Notes: a model not told the origin generated them from the sequence alone. Positions 29,365 to 43,000 are shown, numbered from the stretch's first letter. The stretch is 64,000 bases of DNA from Clavelina lepadiformis (GCF_947623445.1 NC_135244.1:14756860-14820859); one strand, 5' to 3'. Numbers and translations: made by a program.

Positions 29365-31173
29365 TTACTTTTTAAAATTTCTATGAATTTTCTATTTTAT
29401 AAAAAATTAATCAAATTTACACAAGTTGCTTACAAATTTATTCTAAATCATAATTTTTACAAGAGGCGGAAAATGATTTAACAAGTAACTAACCTGCTTG
29501 AAATGCGAACAAGTAACTATACAGATGAACCGGTAATCATTTTTCAACCGCAAACAAATATAGGCTTTAAATTAACTTATAAACATAGAAATAATTTTTA
29601 ATCATACTTAAAAGTAATAGATATTTTAGGTCACCTACATATTCGGTAAATACAGCTCTACTAGATTTAAAGATTTTTACAATTGTCCAATTATGAGCCG
29701 CTTGAGGATCTTTTTAAAAACAAGTAATTGTCAATTATGAATGATTAAGTTCTTAATATGCAAAGTTATAAACCTTGAAAATTTTACTTCCTGTATATAT
29801 AGGTTTGAAAAAGTTCATTATAAACATACTTCTGTGTGTACAAACACAAATGCTCTACCGCAAAACTTTTTGAATGCAGATAAATCTTTATGCGAACATT
29901 CTATTTTTCTCAATCTTTTACCTCCCTGTTTTTGAAAGATTGAAATGTTTTGCATTTTTTGAAGAGTGAACATTTTAAACTTTCTGTTTTTTTTTCGAAC
30001 AAACATCTCAGTGTTGATTCCAGCCTATTGATAAAATTTAAAGATAAATACAGGGTGTGCCAAAAATCACATTAGGAAGCCTCAAAATCTTAAGTCTTCT
30101 TGCAAAAACCGGCAAACCCGCTTTCGAACAAAAACGAATTGAACAAACAAAAAATGGTTTGGTACACCAATAATTACTTGTACCCCAACAAATTGCCAGA
30201 CTGCATGTTTGTCACTAGACGCAGCAATTCTGGCAGACATATATTCTTGCAATTATATTTTCAGAGAAAAGCACATACAAAAAAAACTATTTGTGGGGCA
30301 GTAAATTGAAAACATGTTGGAATATTTTGTCAAAGGACTTTACGATGGCAGTGCAACACCACCAAAAAATAATCAAAATTGCCTAATTGTGAGGCATATA
30401 TCCAAACTTTAGTGAAAGACAGATAATTTCCCGCCAATACAAGCCAAATTTTGTAAACATTTTTGTCATAAAACAAGCAGAAATATAAGGAAAATATTAG
30501 ATAACTTTTACCTTCAGTCAGTTGAGTTTAGTAACGCATAAAATGTTTTGTACCATCAACAATCTCATCAAAACAGTACAAGACTTAAATCTATTTTTAA
30601 ACATTCTTTCAATCTGAAAAATATACTTGAAATCACAGCATTACCAACGGCACACATGTTACTTGTTATCACTGAATACTGTTAAAATTGCACTAACAAG
30701 ATACTACTCGCAGAACTAACACTAGAGTAAAAACTAGAGACAGTAAAAAACATATTTAGTAATCAGATGCTTAAGTGAACTCTATACAGCCATTAACAAC
30801 ATAAAAGAGAGCAACTACAAGGCAAGGTTTATAACTGCGGCAGTTGGAAACGTAAAGGAACTGAAAGAAAAGTCTGATTAAAAAATATTTTTTTTACGAT
30901 TTCGGCAGTAGTGTTGGTTTTGTGTAGGAGTAGTCAGTTTCAATGCTTTGCTTATAAGATATTATTATTTCCCAATGCATTTATGTCCACATCACATAAG
31001 GACAAGTTGATTATAGTTAAATGTTCTGAATTCTGCATACGTTTGATAGTCATGTCTTGCGATTTGTACTTCCTCTAAACGCTAACTGCAAAAGCATAAA
31101 AATAAATTATTACTAAGGAAATCAAATTCAACACAAAAAAGTTTAAGTAACTTTACTTCTTCTGTGTTGTACT
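29365..31173. other. AT-rich intergenic sequence, no gene seen
   Basis: Only AT-driven open frames are present. At 30052 a CAGGGTGTGCCAAAAA string resembles a mariner end, but no matching inverted end was found. Confidence 0.45.
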
Positions 31174-31721
31174 CAGTGGTGGCCTTAGGTTTGGGGAGCG
31201 ACGAGGTAGGCCTATGGCGCGACTTAAGTTTAGGGATCCCAAAAATACAGGAGACATATCAATTTTTCCTATGGGGGTCCGAGGGCATGCTCCCCACATA
31301 ATTTTCAATTTATATTGTTTAAAATGCAATAAATTTTGCTTTTCTTTCAAAAAGACTGCCTGAGATTTTTTGCGCATTATTTTCGATTTACGGCTCATTA
31401 AATTTTGCTCCATGGCCCCCAAGATCTCACACCCTTCATTTCTTTGTTGCTATCGAGCGCCTAATACCTCAAAGTTTTGTCAGCAAGGAACATAAACTTT
31501 TCTTCGTCTTGGTAAGATGTCTTAGATCACGTTTAAGCATCAAGCTATATGAAAGTAAGCTCAAAGTAGGGGTGAGCAATTCACAAGAAGTTGGATTTGC
31601 ACAGTTTTCCCCTATTTTAAATACAGTTCATATATATTAGTCATAAGAAATGTTTGTTTTTAGAGTGTGTATACAGAAATAGGGGAGCCCCCTTGAAGGC
31701 CTCACCTTAAAGCCACTACTG
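31174..31721. mobile_element. Non-autonomous hAT-type element, 548 bp
   Basis: The left end CAGTGGTGGCCTTAGGTTTG and the inverted right end CAGTAGTGGCTTTAAGGTGA (reverse complement of the final bases) form terminal inverted repeats. The flanks are GTTGTACT (31166-31173) and GTTGTAGG (31722-31729), a near-match 8-bp duplication (6 of 8). No transposase is encoded. Confidence 0.6.
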
Positions 31722-32940
31722 GTTGTAGGCTACTGTTACACATAAATCACATGTTTGCTAAATTATTCACAAAAATTTTCACTTTTTTCTACACAAAGCT
31801 GTCGTTAAACATTTAGGTAAATATTTCTGACGAACCAGCAATGATTTTCATAATTAAAAAATCTCATCAGCAACTTCTTTCTTAAAGGTTTTTTGCTACT
31901 GGAAACCAAACAATAACAACAAACACGATAAACTTGTTGTCATCAACCTCCAATTGTACCTAAAAGGCTACCATTACAAAAACACAAAATACACAATTCA
32001 TTCGTTGGTAATTAGAACAATGTGCTAACCTACTTAATTCTTACTATAATTATGTGTTATGTTATACAGTGCCTACTCACCATTGCTGGAGTCTCAGACC
32101 AAACAGCTGCAATTACTGCACTTGTACCTCTGACTATCTTCATGCTGAAGAACGTTTTTTCATAAACATTTATCCCTTATTCGTTAAACTCAGTATTAAA
32201 CGTACTGTACCGACTATTTTCATTTATAGCCTTAGGCTTTTACTATTTCTATACTGTAAGCTTTGAAACCTTTTCAATTCAGCGTGCAGCCGAAGGAAAA
32301 GTTGCCAAAAGGCGAGTGTTTTCAAACGGTTATGAATTCTTAGCAAAGAAGTTTGAAAATTTTTTTATCACGTTATTGATTGTGGGTGCAATTTGATCCT
32401 TTCGCGATTGAAACCAAAATAACGGGAAAGGTGCTTCGAGAAAAATAATGGATAAAACAGTGCTTAATCGGCAAAGAAGAAGCACGGCAAGCTTATTTTT
32501 CAAAGATTGAGAAATTTCAATCATTTGTTTAGACTTAGAGGTAAGAATACAATTTAATTATATATGCAAAGAATGACATTACTGCATGTTGCTAAAAAGT
32601 TAAGTTGGTAAGATAATACACATTGAAAACCCTAGAACTAACTTACGGTAACTGCGAAATTTGCAAAGTGATAATCGAACCAAAAATTAAAGTTTTTGAA
32701 CAAGAACTTATGTGATAACTTGTTAACAACATGAGGACGATAGACTAACGTTTAACATAATACAGGCTACAGCCGATACTTACATGAAATGCCCATTGGG
32801 CAAGTGCATATGTAAGAACTTTGTCCGATCTCCATCATATTGTAAATGCATTTCAAGACAATGACTGCAGCACTCGCAACAGTTTATAGCACTACAAAGT
32901 TCGCTGCCCCATGTAGGTGCAGAAACGGGCACACGAAAAA
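31722..32940. other. Intergenic sequence, no gene seen
   Basis: I see neither conserved coding frames nor clear repeats here. Confidence 0.4.
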
Positions 32941-33475
32941 GCTGGACATCGCCTTAAATGAGACCCTATGGATTTATCACTGGTTGCCTTCGTTCCGCCC
33001 CTACTGCCTTCATGCCAGTATCGGCAGGCATTACCCTATCCAAGCTGCGGAGAGAACATACAATCCATAGGGTTGAATGCCGAGCAATGAAGGACACGAG
33101 CCATCTCCTACACAGTGTTCTTTACGATCCACATGACAGAGGTCGCCAACGATTAATTTCTCGCCGTCCTTTTGCCCGCTGGTGTCGATGTTGAAACCAG
33201 TTCTGGTTTCAACATCGACACAGCATTGTGCGCAAGCCGGAAAGAAAGTTTAACGTGGAACCTTCCCTACTCTGGGTGCAGACCTACCATGTAAACTGTG
33301 GGTAACCCTTAATCGTCCCAGGACTGGTGTGAGCCGCTTCAGTGAATGCATGAATCGCTGGGGATTTAGATCAACGCCAGCCTGTATATGCGGCGCAGAA
33401 TCACAGACAGCAGAACACTCTAGAGTACTACGCTCACCCAGTGGCCAAGAAGACCTAACAACCCCATACAAGTAA
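32941..33475 (+). pseudogene. Non-LTR retrotransposon (LINE) ORF2 3' remnant
   Basis: In two plus-strand frames joined by a frameshift near 32965 the sequence reads KLDIALNETLW, then ITGCLRSAPTAFMPVSAGI, LSKLRREHTIHR, HSVLYDPHDRGRQRL. From 33287 it reads LWVTLNRPRTGVSRFSECMN, RWGFRSTPACICGAESQTAE. This is the usual C-terminal part of LINE polyproteins: a post-RT region, then the TLNRxRTG...RWG...C.CG..xQTxxH block. Stops and frameshifts make it inactive. A perfect 19-bp palindrome (33182-33221) lies between the two halves. Confidence 0.75.
33182..33221. repeat. Perfect 19-bp inverted repeat with 2-base spacer
   Basis: The arm GTGTCGATGTTGAAACCAG (33182-33200) is followed by TT and its exact reverse complement (33203-33221). 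It sits inside the LINE remnant where the reading frame is lost. Confidence 0.9.
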
Positions 33476-33832
33476 GGAAAGAAATGGTTGGCGCAGCTAA
33501 CCGAATAAGCATGAGTTGTGACTCTCATACGAAAGAAAAAGGACACAAAGTTTGTAGTCATTATAATTACTAATATGATAACTTAAGCATTACATTCACC
33601 GAAATGGATTCTTGGGTTATTCATAATTGACGTTGATTACATTTTTGCTCATGTTTCAAAACTGGCGTATAAATTAGGCCTACTTATGTACTTATATACT
33701 ACAATAAGTAAGTCTGTATGCCTGTAAGTCTGTTGAGCTGGTCTTTATACGCCAATACCATAAGGGTCCCCCTTTGTGGTTACTGAATACTAACCGCTGT
33801 TTACTTATCTGCGGAAAGGTGCGCGCTTTGTG

Positions 33833-33892
33833 TTATTGGCATTGTTATTGGCATTGTTATTGGCATTGTTATTGGCATTGTTATTTGCATTG
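33833..33892. repeat. 12-bp minisatellite (TTATTGGCATTG), five units
   Basis: Four exact units and a fifth with one change (TTATTTGCATTG). They lie about 230 bases upstream of the fucosyltransferase start codon. Confidence 0.9.
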
Positions 33893-34120
33893 CACGTGTA
33901 AAAGCTCGACTTGCGTAGAAAGTCTTCATATTTCATTTAACTCGTATTTATGTCAGACCTAAGTTAGGCTATATACTAGTAACTATTTATTGAACTGAAA
34001 CACTATTCTCAGCCGCGATGTCTTTGCTTAAAACCCATAAAAGTATATAAATTGTATGTGTATAGTACGTAAATGTTTTGTATGTGTATTGTAGCATTAA
34101 CTGTTGTATAAAACTGGCAT

Positions 34121-37100
34121 ATGTTTGATCGAAATGCTTTAGTTTTATTTGTTACCCTGTATATGGCGAATTGTCAAGTTTTCATGCAAATGGAAAAACA
34201 GAGGTTTCGACGTCTTGCAACGAAGCATTGTGTAGTTTGGTGTAGACTCAAGAATTATGCTGTGCGCAATTGGGATATAGTTATAGCCGTAATGCTGTTG
34301 ACATATATGACGGAATGTCATTACTATTTTGCAAATATCAAGCAACCCAGTGGTAGTGGCGTAAGCCATCAGTACAACTGGTGGTCATGGCCGTTATATC
34401 ATAGTTGGACTATTCACGGCGGTCGACCACGGATTGGTCATACTTTAAATGCAACGTTAGACAAATATAATCTTTCGGAGGACTTCAAACACAATGAAGT
34501 GATAAAGTTTCCAGCAAGAAAAACAGCCAATCCGGTAAATGAATGATACTTAGATTAAATAATAAATATATACTTGTTACGGTTTCAGCAGCGTTATATG
34601 TGTATTAGGACGGCAAGAAGTTGATTCTGTTTAGCGCTCCGCCGTTTAACGAAAAAAAGCGCATAAGCGTGAATGAAAATCTATGCGGAAGATGCGAGTT
34701 TTCCTACGACACCAAACTTTGGAGCGATGCGGACGCCGTAATTCATCACGTCTATCCATATCAATACCCTCTCAAAAAACGAAGGTTTGTAACTTTTAGC
34801 TGCAAAGAGTTATAATATGGCAGAGATTATTTTCGCCTGCCACTGCCACTGGCTGAAGTGGCTAGTTCTAATTATAGAAATGTTCGCAACTTACACCAAG
34901 CGAGTACTGTAAAAAGTGATTTATATATAAAATTACGAGGGATTGCACCGTACACGTAGGCTACATGTTTTATGACTTATCTATCATTTTTTTAGTTTCC
35001 CGGCTCAACTTTACGTGTGGATGTGTCACGAAAGCCCATCAACCACAGCCTACACACGACTGAGTCGAAAGACATTTCGGGAATATGACAATATGTTTAA
35101 TTTAACAATGACCTACAGGTATTAACTGCATGCAAAGACATGTTTATGGAATTTTACTTTTATAACACTCGGTAGTGCCTTGCCAAAACGAAGTTCTGAA
35201 ATTTTGTTTTACATTTCGAAAAGCTAAACATTATTGACAGATGCATGCAAATAGAGCACTTTATTAAATTAAAGCGTTTGGCTGGTAACGTTCAATTATG
35301 TATAGAAATGAGGCTTACACTACCTGAGCTCTAGTCAGACGCTAGCGTTAACGTTTGTACATTACAGGCTTCAGGCCTACTAAAACTAACAGAAAATTGT
35401 TTGAAAATTAAAGGTGGCAAATTTGGGTTTGGTACTTGGCTTCAGTGGGAAACCAATCAAAAAGGTTAAAAACGCTGATAACATAAGGTTATACAGTCGA
35501 CAATCTAAAGTTATTTATTTGTAAGGACCAGGACATGTTTCAGCAATGGTCAAACGTAGCATTTATGAGATCATGTTTAAGCTGCAAACAAAGAGTTGGC
35601 TATATCACCAAACCTCTGGATAACGGTTGTTTAAAAAAATATAGTGTTTGAGAAAAGTCCAATACTCAACGGCCAAAATTTCAAGCAGCTTTTGCAATTG
35701 AGACAAATATATTTTTCGACCTAAATGTTTTATTAGAATTTTTACATAAGTAGGACGCGGCTATTCGTGGAGTTTTGGATCACAATAGAACAAAGACAGG
35801 CGTAACTATGCCAGCAAAGACGACAATACTGGGCATGTATATAGAGTGGCCTATACTTATTGTTTGAATTGCGTCTCAAATCAATATTTACTTAGATCAC
35901 TTTTTGTTAAACGATATTGGAAGTAGCCTACATTCCAACAGTAGGTCATATCATGTCAAATTCACCTGCCTGGAAAATAAGATAGATTTTTAACACCGAC
36001 TGAAATTGTTTACGTCTTCTGTTAATGGATTATTGTTTTTCCAAAAGTCGATGTTCGTTTTATAGCTAAGCAGTCAGAAAGCAAACATTTTGTTTCTTGC
36101 CTTTTCCTACCTACAAGCAATCAATTTTAAACAAATAAGTTTTATATACTTATAGTAGCCTACTATAGCTTCATTAACTAAATATATTCACATGTGTATA
36201 TTATAGACTATAAATTTTACTGTTTTGTTACTATTCAAAATAAAATATTTTCAGATTTAGAGTTAATCTAATGCTTTTTTGTGACGTTAAAATTCATTAT
36301 TCGCTTTAATATTTTTATGGTTGTTGCAGAAGAGATTCTGGCATATATTTTCCTTACTTTACCGCACTTGATGTACGAGAAGAAATTAGAAAAAATGCTG
36401 ATCTAGAAGATTTAGACGTCCTGTTTGCTTCTAAAGATCATCTGGCCGCTTGGGCTTTTGGAAATTGCTTGTACACGAAAGGTGAAATATTGAAAAAGAA
36501 AAATACACTTAACATACCTACTCCAGTAACTTAATGCCACCAGTCGGTAGGTTCACTCATGGAGTTTGTCGCGTGTTAGATAGAGTCTGGTGCATGGGAG
36601 AAATACTCTAATCTAAGGTATACTTAAAGGCTGGGAATGAAACAACAAGGTGTCCAACGGCAAGGCATTAATAACCTGACCAGAGTGTATCACAGTATCA
36701 GACTTGTGACTTATCAGTCTGACTTGTGTATACCCGTGTAATAGATTACAAGGACAGTAAAGCAAGATATTATTACTAGAGAAAACATTAATGACGTAAC
36801 TATCATGTATGTATAGGTAGCAACACCAGGACTCGAATAATGCTGCAACTTCTAGAGCTTGGACTCGACGTCGATGTTTTCGGTTCTTGCGTTTATCGTT
36901 CGCTTCCAGGACATTGGTGGGACATTCCCCAACACTTGAAGCGCTACAAGTTCTATTTTTCATTAGAGAATGCTCTGCATTGTCGTGACTACGTCACTGA
37001 AAAATCTTGGTGGAATGGACTGCGTGCCGGAACGGTACCGGTTATTTGGGGACCGATGAGAACCGACGTGGAAGCCATTCTCCCAGAGGGTTCTTTTATT

Positions 37101-37562
37101 TTCGTTGAAGATTTCTTCACTCCACAACATTTGGTCAGTTATTTGAACTATTTAGATCAGCATGAAGAAGAGTATAGGGAGTATTTCAACTGGCGCAAGG
37201 AACCAATACGTCAGAAAATTCCAGGAAGACTTGGCGGTGGCCAAAAGTGGACAAATGTTGACGTAACAGGATACTGTCAACTTTGCCACATGTTACATGA
37301 TGACGATGAGCACGAGCAAAAATACGGCACTCGACCCAAACGTGTGGTGTCTTCATTGTACAACTGGTGGTATATCGATGAAACAAAAACATGCCTGACG
37401 CCTCGATATTTTTCTGAGTACTTTTTCGGAGTCTTATATTATATTCTATTCCTTCAAGAGTTCTACTTTAAAGCATTAACGATGAGCAATATCTATGTCC
37501 GATTATCAGTCATTGCTGTGGTGATTATTGCGTTTTTTCGAACAAAATGGTTCAAAAAATGA
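34121..37562 (+). CDS. GT10 alpha-1,3-fucosyltransferase
   Basis: Five exons (34121-34534, 34609-34784, 34996-35118, 36330-36481, 36817-37562) give 536 residues. The enzyme should transfer L-fucose from GDP-fucose to N-acetylglucosamine-containing glycans in the Golgi. Near the N-terminus is a signal-anchor segment (about 51-66, WDIVIAVMLLTYM). The GT10 N-terminal half follows: KKLILFSAPPF, ADAVIHHVYP, and the acceptor motif YVWMCHESPSTT, corresponding to the VWxxxESPS motif. The C-terminal half has the GDP-fucose motif at about 332-368 (YKFYFSLENALHCRDYVTEK and WWNGLRAGTVPVIWGP). Later in-frame ATGs at 34163, 34184 and 34190 could be the true start, since the first 20 residues look unusual. 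The C-terminus has extra hydrophobic segments (about 440-460 and 516-530, RLSVIAVVIIAFF) ending in RTKWFKK. An ATTAAA lies at 37608-37613. Confidence 0.9.
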
Positions 37563-37613
37563 GAAAAAACTTTATAAATTACTTTATTTGTAAAAAGACC
37601 TTGCAAGATTAAA

Positions 37614-38870
37614 ATACCCTACGTACCTTTAACACAACATATTGCATAGAAAAACATTTTTACCAATATAGTTGATCATAGCCTTAGTGTGTAAGCCTTT
37701 CGTTTTTGATAAATACAATGAAAATATTTTCATGTCGTTTATAACCAAAGTTGAAAATGAATACAATATTTAGCAAAACGTCCAACTTTCCAGTAAAAAA
37801 AATCAATAATAAAATTTCACTTTGGCATGCAAAATATACAAATGTTTGATTGCTGTAACATACAAAAAAGTCAGCCTGAAGCTCACAAACTTTATATTCC
37901 GATTTCCAAAGCAATAATCTGACCAACTTCCTTGAACTTGGCTCAATTTGCATTTGAAAGTGAGCACATACTTTTTTCGTACGTGCAGCAAGAATGAGTT
38001 TTTACTCGCAACCTCAAAATTTGGTTTTCTATTTTTAAGTAAATAAAACAAAATGGCATTAAACGTCATCAAAACGTTAACGAACAATTCTAAACAAAAC
38101 AAAAAAGGTCACAAGAGAAACGTAATTATAAAGTTGACATATAGGGATCGGTTACTCACGGTAGAGTTGTGTGAAACATTAATTAAGCTACGACTGAGTA
38201 GGCAAAATCATCAAGAACGCTATGCTGCCCATGACAAATTCCTACACAGACAAGAACAATTTTCAAGTTTGAAAAAAAATTGATTCCTAATTTTGTTAAG
38301 TTTAACTCATTTATGAACAATTGCCTGGTAACATGTCAAGTGAAAGTAAAATAGTCTTAAACGCTACACTGTGAACACGACTACAAACACTGTGCTGACA
38401 TAGACTACATGGGTTACTTTAGTACCAGTAAAAGGTTTGAATTTAAAGTTTTTTTAAAGATTAATTTAATAGCAAATTTCCAGCAATAGGTTTAAGTAAA
38501 TTTAAAGAAACTTCCAATCCCAACATACAGTAAGGTGAAGGAGACAGAATGTCAGGAGTAATACTGGACAAAGAGATCGTATCTCTAAGACAGTGATTTA
38601 TAAGTTAAAATTTAGGAAAGGAAGGTATAGCAGGTAAATTTTAATTATATGTAGCCTTGGAATGTACACAAACAAATGCATATTAATCAAAAGGAAGAAG
38701 CAATAACACATAACGTTACTGTGATAACAACGGGAAATTACAATTTTCACAAATCATATTCGCATTTCAAAGTTGTCAAAATCACACTCAAATCCTGACC
38801 AATCATTAGGTTACATTAAACAAGATAATTCTGTCCTCGATATACATTATACAAGATCCATGCAATCAAT
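37614..38870. other. Intergenic sequence between the fucosyltransferase and orphan genes
   Basis: Only low-complexity frames on both strands. It probably includes the 3' UTR of the orphan gene's distal terminal exon. Confidence 0.4.
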
Positions 38871-39078
38871 CTATTCTCGTTCGTAAAGGGCAAAGGATTC
38901 CCAGGAATCCAGAAAATCATCATCATCATACGTCATGTCATCATCATCATCCTCGAACTCATCCGACGTGCCTGAACTCTTCTTGGATCGTGATCGCAAT
39001 TCCGTCAGGGAATCGGAGCAATCGGAGTCAGCAGAGCCAGGACCATCATCAGAACCATCCATGTCTCCTAGACCAGTT
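38871..39078 (-). CDS. Candidate alternative terminal exon of the orphan gene (acidic tail B)
   Basis: After a minus-strand acceptor (ttcttgtgtag) an open frame of 68 complete codons runs to TAG at 38871-38873: TGLGDMDGSDDGPGSADSDC, SDSLTELRSRSKKSSGTSDE, FEDDDDDMTYDDDDFLDSW and ESFALYERE. The acceptor phase (one base completing a codon begun AG) equals that of exon 4 of the orphan gene. Exon 3 could therefore splice here instead, replacing one acidic Ser/Asp tail with another. It could also belong to an unrecognised separate gene. Confidence 0.5.
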
Positions 39079-40059
39079 CTACACAAGAAAATACCAAAAA
39101 GCTTCTTAGCAAAAGTGTTTACAAGATTTTTAACCAATGTTCTCAAAATACATTGTTATAAATTTGATGAATTAAAGGACAATATAAAACGTTATATCCG
39201 AACAAGAATTCTTTCAAACATATTAACATGAAATTTTAGGACGGATAGTATTAACTCAAGTGTGCAGAATAAAAACAACCACGACGAAGTATACGAAAAT
39301 CGTCCGCGCGCCACAGTAATCTTTACGCGGTGGCGCATTTGTAAACTTACACGTCAGAATAATCGAAATACTACGCAACAGATGACAAATCAACAGTTAT
39401 ATTTTGTCTGAAGTTAATAATTTTCGATAAGGTGAAGAGTGTGGAATGACTTACTCAATATTATTACATAAAATTGAAAAAATTTCAAAAATAATTGAAG
39501 TTCTTGTTAAGAAGTTAGGATTATTCTATAGCACTTGGATGTGGTAATATTTGGATGGGTAAACGTAATAATCAATTTGCACTCCAATTACCTTACTTAC
39601 ACAAAAAAGAGCAGCGTAAAAATTAAGGTTTGTCACAAACTCGAACATTTTTGGATAATTCTGCAAAAGTTTGGGTTTTTATGTAGATTACGTATTGAAT
39701 ACTTGAAGAATTTCGAAAAATATTTTGTTAGATATCTTATTATACGTTTCATTATTATATGAGTATTTGATATAAGTTATGAGTTGGATTATTCCAGCGT
39801 TAAGATTAAGGTAGTGCCCCGTAGCACAAAATAGACCGAGAGCGACCTGTCAGGTGAATTGCACTAGTTTTGGGCACAGCTAAGATAACGAGCTCTGCTC
39901 TCCTCTAACACTTGCAATGCATGACTGAAAGCACAATCAACATTATTTAATGTTGAAAAGAACACTGATTAATCGTAGAAACATAGGAAAGATTAAAGAA
40001 AACGATTATTGCATCTATAACTTGCAGGAAACGTGGCAAGTATAAAACAGATTAGAGTA

Positions 40060-43000
40060 TTACTTCATATCGAACATGTTGTTTTGATCGTCAAAGAGCT
40101 CGGCGGTGTCCATGCTCACGTCTCCACCAGAGTCGCTCCCAGAGTCGTCACCGCCCGAATCGTCATCTACGCTAACTCCATCTCCATGTTCGACGTAGTC
40201 AGCTGCCCAAAGCAAAACAATCTTAAACTTACGTCTATTCTCGTATTTTACTCCTCACGTCGTGAAAATATGCCATTTGGCCTACCTCCTTCATCCTGCC
40301 CTCCTTCATCATCATCGTCGCCAGTGTCGGATCCACCCGAGTCGGAAGATTCACTTGAATCGTCAAAGCAACGAAAACAAAGAGACAAAACTCCAAACGT
40401 TCTAGCACAAATGATACAGATCAATTAATATTAATTTAGTTGATCAAAATTGGTCGGCTGAACTTAATTTGCACCGTTTATGTTTTCGAGAGACTTTTTA
40501 TCCTTTTAAAATTACTAGTTTAAATTTTGGTTTGTTAACTTTTGTTAAAACATCAAACAGAAAATTTCATTTTCTGAAAACTGGTAAATTGTTTCAATCT
40601 TATAATCTACAATTTACTTATGCATTTAGGGAGCCGGTTGGTACATCACGCAACCAACAGCAGATTGAAAAATTCGTGGCTAAATTGCAATCGATATGTG
40701 GACGGAATTTAATCAAGTTTTGAAAGTTTTTCAAACCTTAACGCGCTGTGTATTGGAATCATTTGCAATTAATAACAAAGCAACCGTAAACTTCCGTATG
40801 TGGTGTATAAATAACACTATATAGATAGATTGTCAATTACTTGAAAAGATAAATCAATAGTATCGTGTACAAAGAAGTGGCGTCGTGGTAATAACCACTA
40901 CAAATGCATCTGTTGCGGGTATCAGCATCACTGCTTGTTGGTATTTCAAAACAGGCTGGTCTCTTTCCACTTTATACAACATTTATTATTTTCTGGTAGG
41001 TAGGTACCCAGCCATTCTTTTTGTCATAACCCTAGCCGTTGTCCATTTGTGGCAGATCCGATAACAAGAAAGTGAATTAGTTTACCTTTATTTTATCAAA
41101 AAATAAGCTATTTTCGCGTTTATGTTATATTTGAAACAATCCCTCAAAATATCATAAGTCCAAACATCTGTGTGATAATGTCTGCAGATACAGGAGCAAT
41201 AAATTAGCGCCCTATAGAAACAGTGATTTATATATTCAAACAAGCTTGCTAAAAGCGAATCGTCATTTTGTAAGTAACAAGTATACAATACATTCTTTCG
41301 CCACAGTTCGCAAAAGAAGTAAGCTGCAGTGGTAAAGTATGCAGTGCAAATCCCCTTACTCACAATGCATTATGCCATGTCTTTGTTCAAGGCAAACTTG
41401 ATGTAACGAGACATAGAGCGACGACATTTTGGGCACATAGATTTCAAAACATTTCAACAGATGATATTAATCTTACCTGCCAAAAGTGGAAAATCCATTG
41501 TACGTGCTGGCATTAGAACCGCGTTTCATTTGAGAAAACTGGTCACTCTTTTTGCGCCGGTTTCTTTGTTCTGTACCTGTTTCGAAAGACGGCTGACTTT
41601 TGATAACGGCAGGAATTCCGCTCAAAAGCTTGCCACTATCACCATGGAAGCGTGATTGTTGATATGACTGCTTATAACAAGCCTGACATTCTTTGCATGT
41701 ACATTCATATATGATTTGATGATTTTCGTTTTGGCCGATTAGCTTGTAGCCAGGTCCAATCTGAAAAGGAGCATTTGAATCGCCTTGTGTTACGGCGCCA
41801 GAACTCCAGATCTTCAAGCGTCTATTATTGTTTTCATATCGGTTATTAAACTTGTCATTGCTGAAGACAGACAAGGGATGAGAATTTTTGCAGTTTTCTG
41901 TCGATTCAAAATCTCTGGCTACGCAACAACGGTTATTGTACGAATGTCGTAACGGGTTGTCAGTATTTGATGATCGTTGCCGACGATTTCGTCTAGACCT
42001 TCGAGAATAACTCTTATCTTCAGGCAATTCGTCTTCGCTCGAGCGCGAGTACTTTCGGCTATCGCTCTGCCTTTTGCAATAAGCACTACTTTTATGTCTG
42101 GGCTTCTTTTGATACTGGTAGGAAGACTTTTTCTCTGAGAAAGACGAACTACTTTCGACTTCCAACACAACACCGTCGGAATTGCTCTCGGATGCTTTGA
42201 GCTTATGTGATCCAATTTTCTGTTTGGTTCCGGTTGCGCGATGTTGTTCGCGGTGGTGTAGCCGCCAATTTTCGACGACATGTTCACTTTCACCTGCAAA
42301 CAGTTATTTGTTATTTCGAATTATACTATATAATCAGTTTAGCTTGACGTTATATATTGCTATTATTTGCACTTTTCTCCTTATTAGAAACTTACACTTC
42401 CTTTTTTGATAATTTTGTGTAGCTTTTATTTGGTTTGACTCGTTGGGCAGCCTTTCCAGGAGTGCATTTCCTTCTGAGGCGTCCTGGTCATTTGTGGAAG
42501 TGTCATCTTTGAAGAGGTCGTCATCCACTTGCCATGAAGGACTGGTTGTTGATGCCATAGATTTTTGAAACGAGGTCATTTGACTTAGATCAGTTGAGTT
42601 TTGCCACCAAGTACACCCGACAATGGGAGATTTCGAAATGTTTTTTTGCTTCTTTGTATCATTCGATTCAGGCAATAAAAACGTTTGAGAAGTCGGGGAT
42701 TGCAAAGAGCAACTGGTGTCCGAAAAATTTCTAAAAGGAGTATTTGGCAAGTAGGAAGAAATAAAACTTTCCCTGCTCACAAAGTCAGACCTGTTTTGGT
42801 TATTATGTTGATGAAAATTGGCTTTGCAATCAGTTAAAACCGGATCCTTGCACAAACCACTATCACACCAAATCCCACTGTCGTTAGTTCTAAGATTCAG
42901 ACCGCCTTTCAAGCGATTAGTTTGGAGGTCATTAACATGAGAAGAGGAGAGAATTTCCACAACTTTCGCCATATTATTAACTGCCCTTGCTCCAGTGAAA

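Noticed and set aside
30052..30080. CAGGGTGTGCCAAAAA resembling a mariner terminal repeat
   Set aside because: No matching inverted end and no transposase frame nearby; a single 16-base similarity is not enough.
38053..38283. Plus-strand open frame of 76 codons
   Set aside because: Lys/Asn-rich AT-driven composition, no motif, no splice sites or neighbouring exons that would support it.
41088..41363. Minus-strand open frame of 91 codons between orphan exons 3 and 4
   Set aside because: Hydrophobic and Cys-rich without recognisable motifs; it lies inside the intron 3 model and has no in-phase splice sites that improve the gene.
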